In this document: positions 1 through 9,869 of the stretch, in pieces
Layout of the letters: each line of letters begins with the position of its first letter
Numbering within the stretch: position 1 is the stretch's first letter
Assembly: GCA_011109175.1 (NCBI GenBank)
Contig: RDEW01000003.1
Coordinates: 1,170,440 to 1,234,439, forward strand
DNA: 64,000 nucleotides
Reading direction: 5' to 3'
From: Dicyema japonicum
Lineage: Eukaryota > Dicyemida > Rhombozoa > Dicyemidae
The notes under the pieces: generated by a model
What the model was told of the DNA's origin: nothing
What the model saw: only the letters and a program-made list of their open reading frames with translations
Database searches by the model: none
Position numbers and translations under genes: made by a program

Positions 1-152
1 ACCTCTGACTACTGCCAGCGATATCCTTTGGAAAAGCCACTCGGTTTCCCTACGCTCCCACGAGGCTTTGGTCAATAGACACCCAAGTGCTCTAAGGAAA
101 GAAACCGTCTTGGGGCCAAAGACTCCGCTCGTCTCGACGACGACTGGCTGTA
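1..152 (+). repeat. Dispersed repeat, copy 1 (5' cut by window edge)
   Basis: Nearly identical to 12,660-12,815, with a handful of substitutions over about 150 bp; both copies stop at the same point (…tggctgtacat) and then diverge. The second copy lies in a short open frame, but no protein family is recognised. It is most likely a transposon fragment. Confidence 0.8.
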
Positions 153-189
153 CATTTTTATAATTAAAAATATTTTTTAATATTAACAT

Positions 190-420
190 TTTTCAAGAAA
201 AAGTTATGAGACAGATGTTGGTTGCAAGGTCCTCGTTATCCCAATTGTAATGACTTAAAAGGAATTGCAACAAAGTCCCAGACACGGATATCTAAGAAAG
301 TTAGAATTAGATAGGAAGTTCCAGGTCTACCTACAGTCCACTGTTTTACATCGAACCCTAGAGAATCTTACACTGGAGTACAGGAGGCAGACCCCGGAGA
401 TGGTATTATTAACATAAAAA
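190..420 (+). pseudogene. Retroelement C-terminal remnant
   Basis: The forward frames read like the tail of an invertebrate reverse-transcriptase polyprotein (a 'VIPIVMT' stretch, then a 'QSTVL..TLE' stretch). The same tail occurs at 17,648-17,900. Stops and frameshifts make it non-functional. Confidence 0.5.
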
Positions 421-498
421 TTATATTTTTCAATTTTTTGAGTATCAACCACAAATAATAATCGAATTATTTACAGCGCTAGTTTAAATTCTTCTTGT

Positions 499-657
499 TA
501 TGCCAAAACGAAACGATTCTGTGTTTAGAAAAGCTAGAAGAACAGTCTCTAAATTCAAAGATGAATCTTGCGTTACCGATGATGGGATTCTATTTTATCT
601 GCTTTGCTTATCTGTAAAAAATAGTAAAAAATATGTAAAAAATAGTCAACTGTTCTA
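499..657 (+). pseudogene. Possible BED-type zinc-finger fragment of a hAT transposase
   Basis: Begins ATG and encodes a basic N-terminus followed by a 'DDGILF..LC..VKNSKK' pattern resembling the BED-like finger of hAT transposases and CGGBP1-type proteins. The second cysteine and the histidines are not clearly present and the frame stops after about 50 codons. The resemblance is by eye only. Confidence 0.3.
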
Positions 658-660
658 AAA

Positions 661-1051
661 TTTTTCGATTAATATTCATAAAAATGACTTTTCCTTGAAA
701 AATGGCATTTTATGGAGGAAATTTTTATAGTTATGACCTCGTTGCTTGTGCATCAACATTTTTTAGTGAGAACCCTCCACACTCTTTCGAGAATAGGATT
801 TGCGGTGAACATCTAGGACCTCTGCTTTATTTAGCTTTATTTGCTTTAGTTTTGAATTCCTTTGGTCTTCTTGAATTGCAACAGATAGTATGTGTCTCGG
901 TTGTCCTCGATTCCGCAAGTGCGCTAGAATCATGTTTTATTAGATTGTTAGCAGATATTTTTTTATTTTTACGCGAAGTTTTTTTTTAGGTTTTTTTTCG
1001 AAATTTAAATTGAAAAGTTCAATTTGTATTAAAATTAACTGTTAAAGTAAA
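661..1051. other. Intergenic, no supported gene
   Basis: AT-rich, with a 95-codon open frame at 702-989 (+) and a short basic one on the other strand; neither resembles a known protein. It lies just downstream of the CFAP126-like stop and may hold its 3' UTR. Confidence 0.5.
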
Positions 1052-1530
1052 TTATTGTTGATTATCTGTTTCTTGCAGAATTGTGAGAACATCTGGTTCA
1101 TTTTGACAACCCGTATTCACCACTATGACGTCATCGTTTTTCTGTAATAAAGAATCAATTAACTTGATTTTTTGTTCTCGATTGCAAGTTCTTCAATATC
1201 TCTTTATTTGCTTCGTGAACTTGGTTTTGTAACTTTTCTACTGCCCTGGGCCTTCTACTCGTAGTGTTCGCGGCGTTATTCCCAGGAATTCTGTTGGCCA
1301 TATCCCACGTGCCAATGAATGAACTCCACAAAGGCTTCGAGGACTTTAAATTTTGGTTGAGATGTCCTCTGTCGTCCGTAATAACTTGAGTAAATCCGTC
1401 CAACATTTTTAGACTCTACCACGTGCTATCACAAACTTACATTGCGAGACTCAACCGGTACCTCCCAGTTTCTCAGTCTTTTCGGTGTATATGCGTCTTC
1501 GTATTGTGAAGCACTAAATAGGATTGACAT
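1052..1530 (-). CDS. CFAP126: CFAP126/Flattop-like cilium protein
   Basis: The start codon is at 1530-1528 and the TAA at 1054-1052. Two short introns, 1416-1440 (25 nt) and 1142-1163 (22 nt), are both GT...AG and phase 0. Removing them gives 143 codons without a stop. The N-terminus (FSASQYEDAYTPKRLRNW) matches the Flattop start ('SANQY…LQNW'). After the first intron come 'DGFTQVITDDRGHL', then 'W.SF.GTW' and 'IPG', in the same order as the conserved Flattop core. Flattop proteins are microtubule-associated basal-body and axoneme factors; placing it in cilia here is by family. The C-terminus is shorter than in mammals and ends in an acidic stretch. A LINE tail lies close upstream, so the promoter must be short or embedded in repeat. 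Confidence 0.9.
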
Positions 1531-1609
1531 TTCTGTTGCTATGAAAATATATTTTTATTATTTTAATTTTTTAAGTTTTATTAAAACTTTATTGCAAAAA
1601 CTAACAGTT

Positions 1610-1810
1610 AACATGATACGAATAAACCATGGAACGCGCCGTCGTTACTACGAAGGTCCAGTCACTCGACCGATACGTGCTTGTGTGGGGTCGAGGAAGG
1701 AGCATCGAGCCAAGATGAGGTCCCTGCTAGTGCGTGCTGGGATCACTTGATTAGTTAGTTTATGTAACCGTGGTCTCTGATGTTATTATTATTACTACGA
1801 GCTCCTCTCA
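1610..1810 (+). mobile_element. LINE 3' end
   Basis: The last codons read 'SRKEHRAKMRSLL', followed by the terminal sequence GGGATCACTTGATTAG and a short TTA-rich simple repeat. The same ending is found at 4,935, 5,248, 27,308, 40,410 (+) and 42,140, 60,830, 63,575 (-). It is 5' truncated, as is usual for LINE insertions. Confidence 0.75.
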
Positions 1811-2099
1811 TGATTGAGAACGCATTTCTGACCATTTGCAAGAAAATGGGGTCTCTGAGCCAGCTCCTTTCTCTCCTATCATTTTTTTCGCGATGAGCGA
1901 TCCTATTCTGTTTAGCAGGAACAGTGACCTGTTTTCCATGATTCCACGGCGACTTGTTGAAAAATGAACTGTCCACCGAGACATACGCATTTCTTCATCT
2001 TTAGGGTCTCAGCCTTCTCCGAAGCAGAGCCTTGGTTAGTTGCTGTCATAACGAGGTTGAAGGAAGAGAGGCTATCCACAACTCTGGACTTGGATAATC

Positions 2100-2520
2100 T
2101 CTAAACGGGAAATGAAACGCCTAGACTCTTTCCACAGAGCTCAGCTCAAATCGGTGATCAAAATCAACTGGCCTATGAAGATCTCTAATGCAAACCTTTA
2201 TAATAAATGCAAATCCGGCAATGAGTCAGATGATATGTTCCAACCAAGATGGAGCCTCTTTGGCCACGTGTTATGTCTAAATGATCAGGTCATCGCAAAT
2301 ATCTCAATGGACAACTAATTCGAACACACAGGAGTCGGATTCCGTGGAAAACCAAGAACGACAATTCCTACTATCTTAGATGAAGACCTATCAGCGGTTG
2401 ATATGAGACTAACTGTGGCGGACGACCTGGACGATCCAGAGAACTAGCGCGAAACAGAGATCATGGTCGAGGCTGACGAGAGGATGATTCAGAATACAAC
2501 ACAAGGGAAACTTAATTAAT
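2100..2520 (+). pseudogene. LINE C-terminal remnant ('LFGHVL' type)
   Basis: The frame from 2112 encodes a 'LDSFHRAQLKSVI…W' segment followed by 'RWSLFGHVL', the pattern at the C-terminus of many invertebrate LINE reverse transcriptases. A related copy is at 16,800-17,000 (-). It breaks off after about 70 codons. Confidence 0.65.
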
Positions 2521-2694
2521 TTCATATTTTTTCGGGAGTGCGGAGACATTTCACCGACTACACACAAAAATACCCTTTAATAAGAATTGTAGAAAAGTAT
2601 ATTTCCAAATCAACAAGTTACGGCAGTTTAATCACTTATTGATTGTGAATAATAACCTCATTTAGTCAAGTTTTTAATTGGTCGGAAAATTCAG

Positions 2695-2913
2695 GAGGTG
2701 TGTACCTCTATTACACAAAAATGTCTACATTCTTCATTTTTATCTGAATATAGCCGAAGTGATGGACATAGAAGACATATAAATCAGATGTTCAGAACAA
2801 AAGAAGAGTTAAATGCTCGTAGGATCGGTTTTGAAAATTGCTTATCACAAAATCGAAAGAATTTAAGGAGGTCGTCTGTCAGAGGTATGACTTATAGAAT
2901 GCGGTTTAAATAA
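2695..2913 (+). CDS. Possible terminal exon of an unidentified gene
   Basis: About 70 basic codons open after a good acceptor (…aaaattcag at 2694) and end in TAA at 2911-2913. A GT at 2670 would make a 25-nt intron, but I could not find an upstream exon in a compatible frame. No family is recognised. It may be a real small gene or a chance frame. Confidence 0.25.
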   Translation, partial: EVCTSITQKCLHSSFLSEYSRSDGHRRHINQMFRTKEELNARRIGFENCLSQNRKNLRRSSVRGMTYRMRFK

Positions 2914-3013
2914 CCCCATTAAGGCAAAATTAAATTATTAAAATATAGAAAATTAGTAATTGAGCTTATAATTTTAATCGATTTTGTTTGGAAATTTCCA
3001 GCGGTAAAAATAC

Positions 3014-3020
3014 TATATAA
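3014..3020 (+). promoter_or_regulatory. TATA-like box before the 77-aa gene
   Basis: TATATAA lies 24 nt upstream of the ATG. The equivalent site of the inverted copy reads TATAAAAA. Confidence 0.4.
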
Positions 3021-3044
3021 AGAATTTTTAGCGGAGGAATTGAA

Positions 3045-3278
3045 ATGTCAACGTCTGTGTGGGTGTGCAGGAGTGGTTCTTCAGTCTATGTTGTCCCAAC
3101 TGTTTCTGAGGGACAGGTTGCTATCTATGACGGACAATTTTCTGATTCCTCTGAAGGAATGCAAATTTTGGCAAGACGACTTTCAGATGCGGGACTCCAA
3201 CAAGTGGCGGACTTTGAGTTTGAGACTGAACTTCCGGATGATGCAATTGTCTCTGCTCTTACGGAAAACGTTGATTAG
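3045..3278 (+). CDS. Unknown 77-aa protein, copy A
   Basis: An intact ATG-to-TAG frame without introns. The product is acidic (about 11 Asp/Glu against four Arg and no Lys), begins MSTSVWVCRSGSS and ends SALTENVD; no signal peptide or membrane segment is evident and I recognise no family. A second copy in opposite orientation (6856-7089) encodes the same protein with one change (Tyr to Val near residue 15); the other differences seen are silent, including a TCT/AGT serine switch. The conserved unit spans about 2955-3346, so it carries its own TATA-like box, a GGAGG eight bases before the ATG, and a 3' flank. Either a recently duplicated lineage-specific gene or the cargo of a mobile element. 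Confidence 0.6.
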   Translation: MSTSVWVCRSGSSVYVVPTVSEGQVAIYDGQFSDSSEGMQILARRLSDAGLQQVADFEFETELPDDAIVSALTENVD

Positions 3279-3349
3279 TTTTTAGTGATTCTTTGTTTTC
3301 TAGTTGGTTTTTTATTCATTCTGATTATTTCAATAGAAAATTAAGTTTT

Positions 3350-3945
3350 CGATAACAATGGCACTTATTCAAATATGTTGAAGTGTTACTTATTTAGAAA
3401 AGGGTAGCTACTTGTCAGTATAAAAATCAATATAGTGCATTTTTTAGTATTTTATATCTCTTAATTTTTTAACAAGAACACTAAAACTAACAGTTAGCAA
3501 CTGCTGGCTGCTCTCATTTTTGGTAAATTAATTAGTTGAAAGCTGGGGGCTGCTCGAGTTAAGAGAATTTCAAATACGACAGCCTCTACACCAGATTCCG
3601 TGTACATTCGTTGTTGTCGAAACGAGAGGAGTTTTTGAGCCAAGACGGTTACTTTTCTAAGATCGCTTGGGTCAATGATATCGAAAGTGAGTAATGAGCG
3701 TCGAAAACCGAATGGCTGTTCCAAATGATTTCTCTTATTTGTCGGGAAACAGCCATTCCATACTCTCAGCTGGATTATTTTTTATTTTTTGTTACGTAAT
3801 AAATTTTTTTCCATTAAATTAAATTATTCCATACACCAAGAGTAAAAACAAATTGACTAATTCCTCGATCCTTAAGTTTCCATAGAAACATCATCCAAGA
3901 ACAGTGACCAAATGGACAATGTCCGGAAAACTGAGGTTGAAGCTA
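3350..3945. other. No supported gene
   Basis: AT-rich. A 76-codon open frame at 3494-3724 (-) has no recognisable similarity. Confidence 0.4.
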
Positions 3946-3949
3946 AAAT

Positions 3950-4080
3950 TCGTCACCTGGGAGCGAAATAGTTCCTATAGATTATTTTGAATGTCGGCCT
4001 TGGGCATTTTATGACTAAGGCTGATCCGATGATGCCGCCAGAAGAGGAAAAATCTTCAATCAAGCAGCCACGTGGAAATA
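3950..4080 (+). repeat. Dispersed repeat family B
   Basis: Shares a core around 'tttttgaatgccggac…gagtaggtggatccgatg' with copies at 24,810-24,940 (+), 25,965-26,110 (-), 38,270-38,420 (+), 44,865-45,010 (+) and 52,785-52,975 (-). Several copies abut RPD-type retroelement fragments, so it may be a non-coding or degenerate coding part of that element. Confidence 0.6.
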
Positions 4081-4198
4081 ACGCTAATATGAAATTAAAA
4101 ATTTCCTACAATTAATTTACTAAAAACTATTTAACTTTAAATAAAAAAAATCAATTAAAAAATAAAATAAAATCGCCACATCGTGGCTCACCTACGAT

Positions 4199-4990
4199 GT
4201 GGTGACATTGCATAATTTATGTGAAAAAGAGCCGCAAAATCCCTTTCCCCTCTTCATTGATACGTGGATGGTGTCGTGCATTACTACTTTCTTCCGGCGA
4301 TGTCAAACCGAATCCAGGACCGCCATTGATTATTGCCCAACATGGCTTCAGATCGGGATACTCAACTGCGGTTATCTCCTCCTACAGGAAACATACATCC
4401 TTCGATCCTAAATTAACTTGGAATGGAGAGCTTATCCCAGGTAATAAGAACCCATCAATCCTTGGAGATACATATGACCGTTGATGACGTTCACACATCA
4501 TGTGGACACAATAATCTCAAGAGTTCAAAAAAAGACGGGGATCCTCAAGACCTTTTCTAGATCTCCAATATCTTCACTTTCTCATCTCAAATTATTATAC
4601 AAACAGTTTATTCTATTGACAATGGACCATGCATGGACCACGCAGAACAAATTAGAGGTCATACAAAACCAATGCCTCCGGATCCTTCTTAAATGTGACA
4701 GAATGACACCTACGTCAGAAATGAGGAACACATTAGATCTCAAAAAGTTATGGAACATCTCGGTGACGAACAACAAAAATTCTTGAAAATGGTACGATCT
4801 TCTGGTAGCCCCCTTGAAGATGAGTTTCTTGCCTACCAGAAATATGCTCGCAAATTTGAGATAAAACTTTCCTCTTTTGGACGATCATAAAAGATTGCAG
4901 ACAAAATCGAAACAAAGGAGGACGCACTGACACCGGGATCACTTAATTAGACGATAACTTTTTCCTCTTTCCTGTGTTCCCGGGGTTATA
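4199..4990 (+). mobile_element. Internally deleted LINE with a 2A-like peptide
   Basis: Codons 4299-4322 spell DVKPNPGP after a Leu/Ser-rich lead, the consensus of 2A ribosome-skipping peptides found at the N-terminus of several animal LINE proteins. Some ten codons later the frame jumps to 'QHGFRSGYST', a reverse-transcriptase motif, then after a frameshift to a 'LEVIQNQCLRI' C-terminal region. The copy ends with GGGATCACTTAATTAG near 4950. Endonuclease and most of the polymerase are missing, so it is a dead deletion derivative. Confidence 0.75.
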
Positions 4991-5125
4991 ATAATAGTAA
5001 CATGGCGAGAGCGTATTTTACGCTATGTGGATACTTAAATGGAAGATTTTTTTTCTATTCTTCCTCCCTTTTTCTCCAGGAGCTTGAATTTTTAGCGTGC
5101 GTCATGTGGTTCGCTATCTCTGGTA

Positions 5126-5270
5126 GTGCTAGATATACTCCTAAATTATATCCAAAAAGGACTATTAGTAAACAACTATCCAGAGGAGTTCTCCTTGGAC
5201 GGTACTTCCTTCAAGTCCGAGCATGCGAAGACTGCTGAAAGAGGCCGGGATCACTTGAACATTTTAGTTC
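5126..5270 (+). mobile_element. LINE 3' end
   Basis: Encodes a 'LDGTSFKSEHAKTAE' tail followed by GGGATCACTTGAAC. The same tail is present in reverse at 60,830-60,900. Confidence 0.65.
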
Positions 5271-5329
5271 TGTCTATGACGATGTTCAGTTACTTTTCTT
5301 CATTAATTCATGTAGTGATATGATCTACT

Positions 5330-6780
5330 TGTCTCAGGAGGTCCGATGCTAGGACCCTATCAAAAACGATCATTTATTGCTTCCCACTCTAATATATCAT
5401 TTTTGGAGAGATTTCCACGACTTTGGTTTGGGAGGACTAAGTTACCGCTTAACAAGTAACATGGACATCGATGCATCATCTCCAATTTATTTCGAAAAAT
5501 AAAGAACCTCCGCTTCTTCTCAAATATCTGAAAACAGCCTTGTTGAGTAATCTCCACCTGTTAGTATGTCCACCTCATATCATATCCGGTAAGATGAGCT
5601 TTACAGCAGCTTACAATCTTGGAATATCATGTTTTGCTGTCTTCAATCTTTGTTCTCATTTTTTGACAATTAAAACTTGAACAGCTATTGATCCTTCCGT
5701 TGTTTTATTTTAGCCCAATCTACGTTAAAAACCGCCTGTTTGCAAAATTATGTAATGCGGAACATAACTGCTTTTGGAACCTTGAAAGTGACTTTTTTGA
5801 TGAAATTGACATTTCAGAAAATAAATTCAGAAAAGTACATAAAAATTGACCTCTTTTCCACATTAATTTAAATTCCTGTCGAATATGTGAAAGATTAGGT
5901 ACAAGTTATTCTTCCTCGTCTTGATAGTGCACCAAAGTATCTGAAAACCTCTAAATCATTCGTATCCATGTAACTTCGAGACGACGCTATTATAAAGTTA
6001 AATACCAAATCCCCCGAACTTAGAGAATAATCTGAATCTTGGCTAAGTACTTTATACTAATTCTGACCCCAGAGCTCTTATCTGTGATGCTTTACAATAA
6101 CTGATGAGTTTATTTGGAGATCTTAGGCGTCCCTCGTGTTTTATGGTCATTGATATTATCCCTCATATAGGTTTCCTCTATAATTGGCGTTTAAATAAAG
6201 TTAGAGCACTGAGATTTTCTATTTGAGGATACCGGAATCCTGGGATCCCTTTCAGAATTTGGGTTCAAAAACGTTCATGAAAACTCGATAAATTATTTTG
6301 AATTGCCACTTATGAAATGACAATTCAACTACTTGATGAATTAATTATGTATAATTATGCGTTATCGACAGAGGATTATAGTCATTTTTTGGTAAATTTC
6401 ATATTCCTATAAAGAAATATCTTGTCGTTGCTGTAAAATTTGATTTATTAATCTCTTTCCATTGGAAGACAATTATTAATCTCTTTCCATCGTTTCCTCG
6501 AGACAAGTTCATCGCTGGAACGCGTAAGATCAAGGGGTAAGTTAGTTTGGTTTTACCCTCGGTCTTTGGAATAAATTTATATATTATTGTCTTCACGAAC
6601 AAGCAGAGAATCAGCGATTATTAGGAAGTGCGCCATAAATTCAGATCAGTCCCAAAGATCCTTCACAACACAGTCGGGGGTGTTTTGCGCAGGAAAATAA
6701 ATGACAGCTAACTTTTTAAGGATATTGTCTTCCACTATTAGGAGACAACTTACAATCTACAAAGATGGGCGGCATTTCTA
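5330..6780. other. Repeat-rich, no supported gene
   Basis: Contains a LINE tail at about 6500-6600 (+), similar to 53,000-53,070 ('aggatcaaggaattagttagtttggtttta'), and short open frames without recognisable products. Confidence 0.4.
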
Positions 6781-6782
6781 TT

Positions 6783-7192
6783 AAAAACTTAATTTTCGAT
6801 TGAAAGTAATCAGAATGAATTGAAAACCAACTAGAAAACAAAGAATCACTAAAAACTAATCAACGTTTTCCGTAAGAGCAGAGACAATTGCATCATCCGG
6901 AAGTTCAGTCTCAAACTCAAAGTCCGCCACTTGTTGGAGTCCCGCATCTGAAAGTCGTCTTGCCAAAATTTGCATTCCTTCACTGGAATCAGAAAATTGT
7001 CCGTCATAGATAGCAACCTGTCCCTCAGAAACAGTTGGGACAACAACGACTGAAGAACCACTCCTGCACACCCAAACAGACGTTGACATTTCAATTCCTC
7101 CGCTCAAAATTCTTTTTATAGTATTTTTACCGCTGGAAATTTCCAAGTAAAATTTCCAAACAAAATCGATTAAAATTATAAGCTCATTAATT
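6783..7192 (-). repeat. Inverted-duplicate unit, copy B
   Basis: Reverse-complement partner of 2955-3346; see there for the boundaries. Confidence 0.9.
6856..7089 (-). CDS. Unknown 77-aa protein, copy B
   Basis: Start at 7089-7087, stop at 6858-6856. It is the facing copy of 3045-3278 and differs by one amino acid. The GGAGG eight bases before the ATG is preserved. Upstream of the TATA-like box, copy B has an extra 13 nt (…ttttacttggaaatttccag), so that its 29-nt GT...AG stretch could be an intron in the leader; in copy A the same stretch is only 16 nt. Preservation of both frames argues that the protein is selected or the duplication is recent. Confidence 0.6.
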   Translation of the reverse strand: MSTSVWVCRSGSSVVVVPTVSEGQVAIYDGQFSDSSEGMQILARRLSDAGLQQVADFEFETELPDDAIVSALTENVD

Positions 7193-7194
7193 TA

Positions 7195-8490
7195 TTACAT
7201 ATTTTTTGATTTAATTTACTTGGCCATGTTTTAATGAGATTATTATTAGCAACATACAAATCACAAACAAGCACCTTAGATCAATATTACTGGACATACT
7301 GGTGGCAGATGGTGAAGAATATTGATGATGCCAAATATCAAGGCTGTTTAGCTGAAACATCGATGCTTTTACAGATTTCCACGTAACAAATTTTGAATGC
7401 ATATATATCACCTGAACAATTTTTATGAATACAGCGAACAAATATCATTCGAATGAGGGATTGCTGAATTTACACGACGAGTTACAATGCGATTTCATTT
7501 TTGCGGAAAATTACAGATTTTTGTTTTCGTGTTTATTCATCCCATAAGAATACAAAATATCCAGGAGATTGTCTTTAGTTAAATTAAATATTTTATTCTG
7601 TTTATCGCTCGTGGTATTTGTTGCTACAAAGCGGTCTTCGAATCTCTCACAGCCTTCAAGCTTCTGTGAATACCATTCACCACCGATTTAGTTTATGCAT
7701 TATTTCAAATCTAGCTCAGTGTTTCTCAACCTGGGCGTTTTATATTTTTGGGCGATGGAATTCTAATTTGGGCGATAGAATTTTTAATGATCTTGAAAAA
7801 TAAGTTTCAAGTATTATAAAATGAGTTCTGTTCGTAATTTCAAATTTGTATCATTTGGCTTAATCCAAAGTCCCAGTGATAAAATAAGCCGTATTGCTTA
7901 ATATCCAATATTACTTTGTTGAAGGAAAGCCGTCAAGGTCATTGTTCCATCTGCAAAGCATGCATCCGTCTAAACGAGTAACTTAAAAAATTAAAGGAAA
8001 TTATATCAAAGCGATTACTCTAAGCAAAAACAAAAAATAATAGTTTTCTTTTTAAAAATTATTATGCACATTCGCAACAAGAAAGTTAATCCATTGACGT
8101 CGCTTGTGCCGCACCCGGATAATCTGCAGTCAGACCTGCTCCTCTTGATTTCCATTTTTTGGAGGTCGTCTAAGTCATCAGAATTTTCAAGTCGCGTTTT
8201 GACATCTTTAGATCATTGTTTATGGTCAGTAGAACGGTTGTCCGAGATCTGCCCCGAAATGGGCCGGGGCTTAGAAAATACGATTCCATAATGTTATTTT
8301 CTTGAGCACCAAAGTCCAAATAGCCCCCCTCGAGTAATTTTTTATAGTGGTCTCCAAGCTTTCAGATTTACAGATAGTGTGTAGGTTCTGATCACCTTCA
8401 CATAGCGCATGTCCAATAGGGATTTCAGTTGTTTTCTGTGAAAAGCATTCAGACTTTTTAAAACACTTTATGTTAAAAAATAGAAATTAA
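7195..8490. other. No supported gene
   Basis: A possible pair of short exons on the minus strand (about 7,440-7,280) flanks a 21-nt GT...AG stretch at 7363-7383, but no protein is recognised. The open frame at 8064-8291 (+) looks like repeat sequence. Confidence 0.3.
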
Positions 8491-8499
8491 AAGTTAGAA

Positions 8500-8585
8500 A
8501 GCTTGAATGGCCATACTGTTTCCTCTGACAATAGCTATCGAGATACGTCTCGAAGCCATCAGCCTTTTAGTCACTTTTCATTTTA
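8500..8585 (-). pseudogene. RPD-type retroelement, C-terminal tail
   Basis: The minus strand reads 'RRISIAIVRGNSMAIQ', matching the end of the element at 13,840-14,790 (ISxAIxRGN motif). Confidence 0.6.
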
Positions 8586-8744
8586 GAAGATCTTGAAATT
8601 TGTATAAGATATCTGAAATAAATTTGGAGATTTCTACACCTTACTTTTCATCATTCAAAACTGAACTTATTTTTTATAAAAAATTGATTTGTTGAATGTT
8701 AATATGGCTCAGTGGATCATCAATCCATTTAATAATGCACTTTG

Positions 8745-9110
8745 CTAAGAGACATATTAGCTATAGCTCCTCCCAGGCAGGACCACTTTATTTAAGTAAA
8801 AACAGTTAGCACAACTAATCATTGAGGAGAACAAAGGAATGCTCTTCGCTTCTAATGCCTTTATTGACCAAAATAATAACAGCCATTTCAAAAGACCAAT
8901 ATTATTTCTCCGCAGGGAACACGATTTATTAAAGCGAATAATAGTTATGCTAACAAATTGTTGAGAGGGAGGCAAAGAATGTTCTTTAACTTTTTTTCTT
9001 TTTGATTTGTGTAGGTTTTTATAAACGATCCGGTTCAACAGTGAGGTATTCGCTGATAACGGTGTCACTCATCGAAACCGAAGCATTGTAGATGGGTGGA
9101 ACTTTCTGCT
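8745..9110 (-). repeat. tRNA-derived SINE, copy 1 (head missing)
   Basis: Shares its body with 28,005-28,335, including 'ggaggagctata' at the 3' end and the 'gatccggttc' segment. The part that would carry the Pol III B box is missing. Confidence 0.65.
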
Positions 9111-9111
9111 A

Positions 9112-9865
9112 GAATGTATTTGAAATATTCGAACTTTTTAAAGGGATTTATAACATTGACAAAAAATCGCCTTAATTATTGTCCCATGCATCACATCCGC
9201 TTGTGCCACAATGTCCAGTCAAATTCTTAAGCTTGAACATCTCACAACCAATGTTTAATCACCAAGTAAAAATCTATTTTTTTATTTTGAATAATATTCA
9301 TTTAAATGATTTAAATTTTTTCTTAATTAAACACGTTTTATTTAACAATAAAATATTATTTATTAACAATAACGGGGGAGAGAGGCTGCTGACATTACGG
9401 AGTAAGAGTTTCCGCGGACAATGCAATTCCGATTCGTTGCCTCAGCCAGACCGCTTAATGATTTAAATGATTAATTTTTTTACTGGAATACGTATACATA
9501 CACTTTGGTCAGCCACAATAGGCTTAGGGTAAATTTTACATATTTGAGATCTTGTACACATCAATAGATTTTGATAATAACTCAGATATAAAAAAATGAT
9601 GTTATATAGTCATTTTTCAAGTGAAATTTATATTGTTACATTCGAAAATTCGCTCCACACATTAACATTAAAGAATGCGATAATTATATTTAAAATTTAA
9701 AGATATTATTTCAATTTATCCGAAAATTTAAATTAATTGCCACGTGAATATTATTCATGTTTTTATGGTGAACTTTGGTAATTTTTTACTCTTATAAAAT
9801 TCACGGATTATGTTCCACATGTCTGACTCTATTTTTGAACTTTAAATTCACATGCAAGTTAAGGA
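9112..9865. other. AT-rich spacer, no gene seen
   Basis: No frame with recognisable content; several A/T homopolymer runs and inverted AT stretches. Confidence 0.5.
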
Positions 9866-9869
9866 TTCT

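Larger units (their letters stand above)
2955..3346 (+). repeat. Inverted-duplicate unit, copy A
   Basis: Matches 6783-7192 on the other strand, from 'gagcttataattttaatcg' to 'gaaaattaagttttt', with scattered substitutions and a 13-nt insertion in copy B. The two copies point toward each other across about 3.4 kb. Confidence 0.9.

Noticed and set aside
3040-3285. 81-aa frame overlapping the 77-aa gene in another phase (also in the inverted copy)
   Set aside because: Present in both copies only because the DNA is duplicated; its start is not ATG-supported by a leader and differences between copies change it more.
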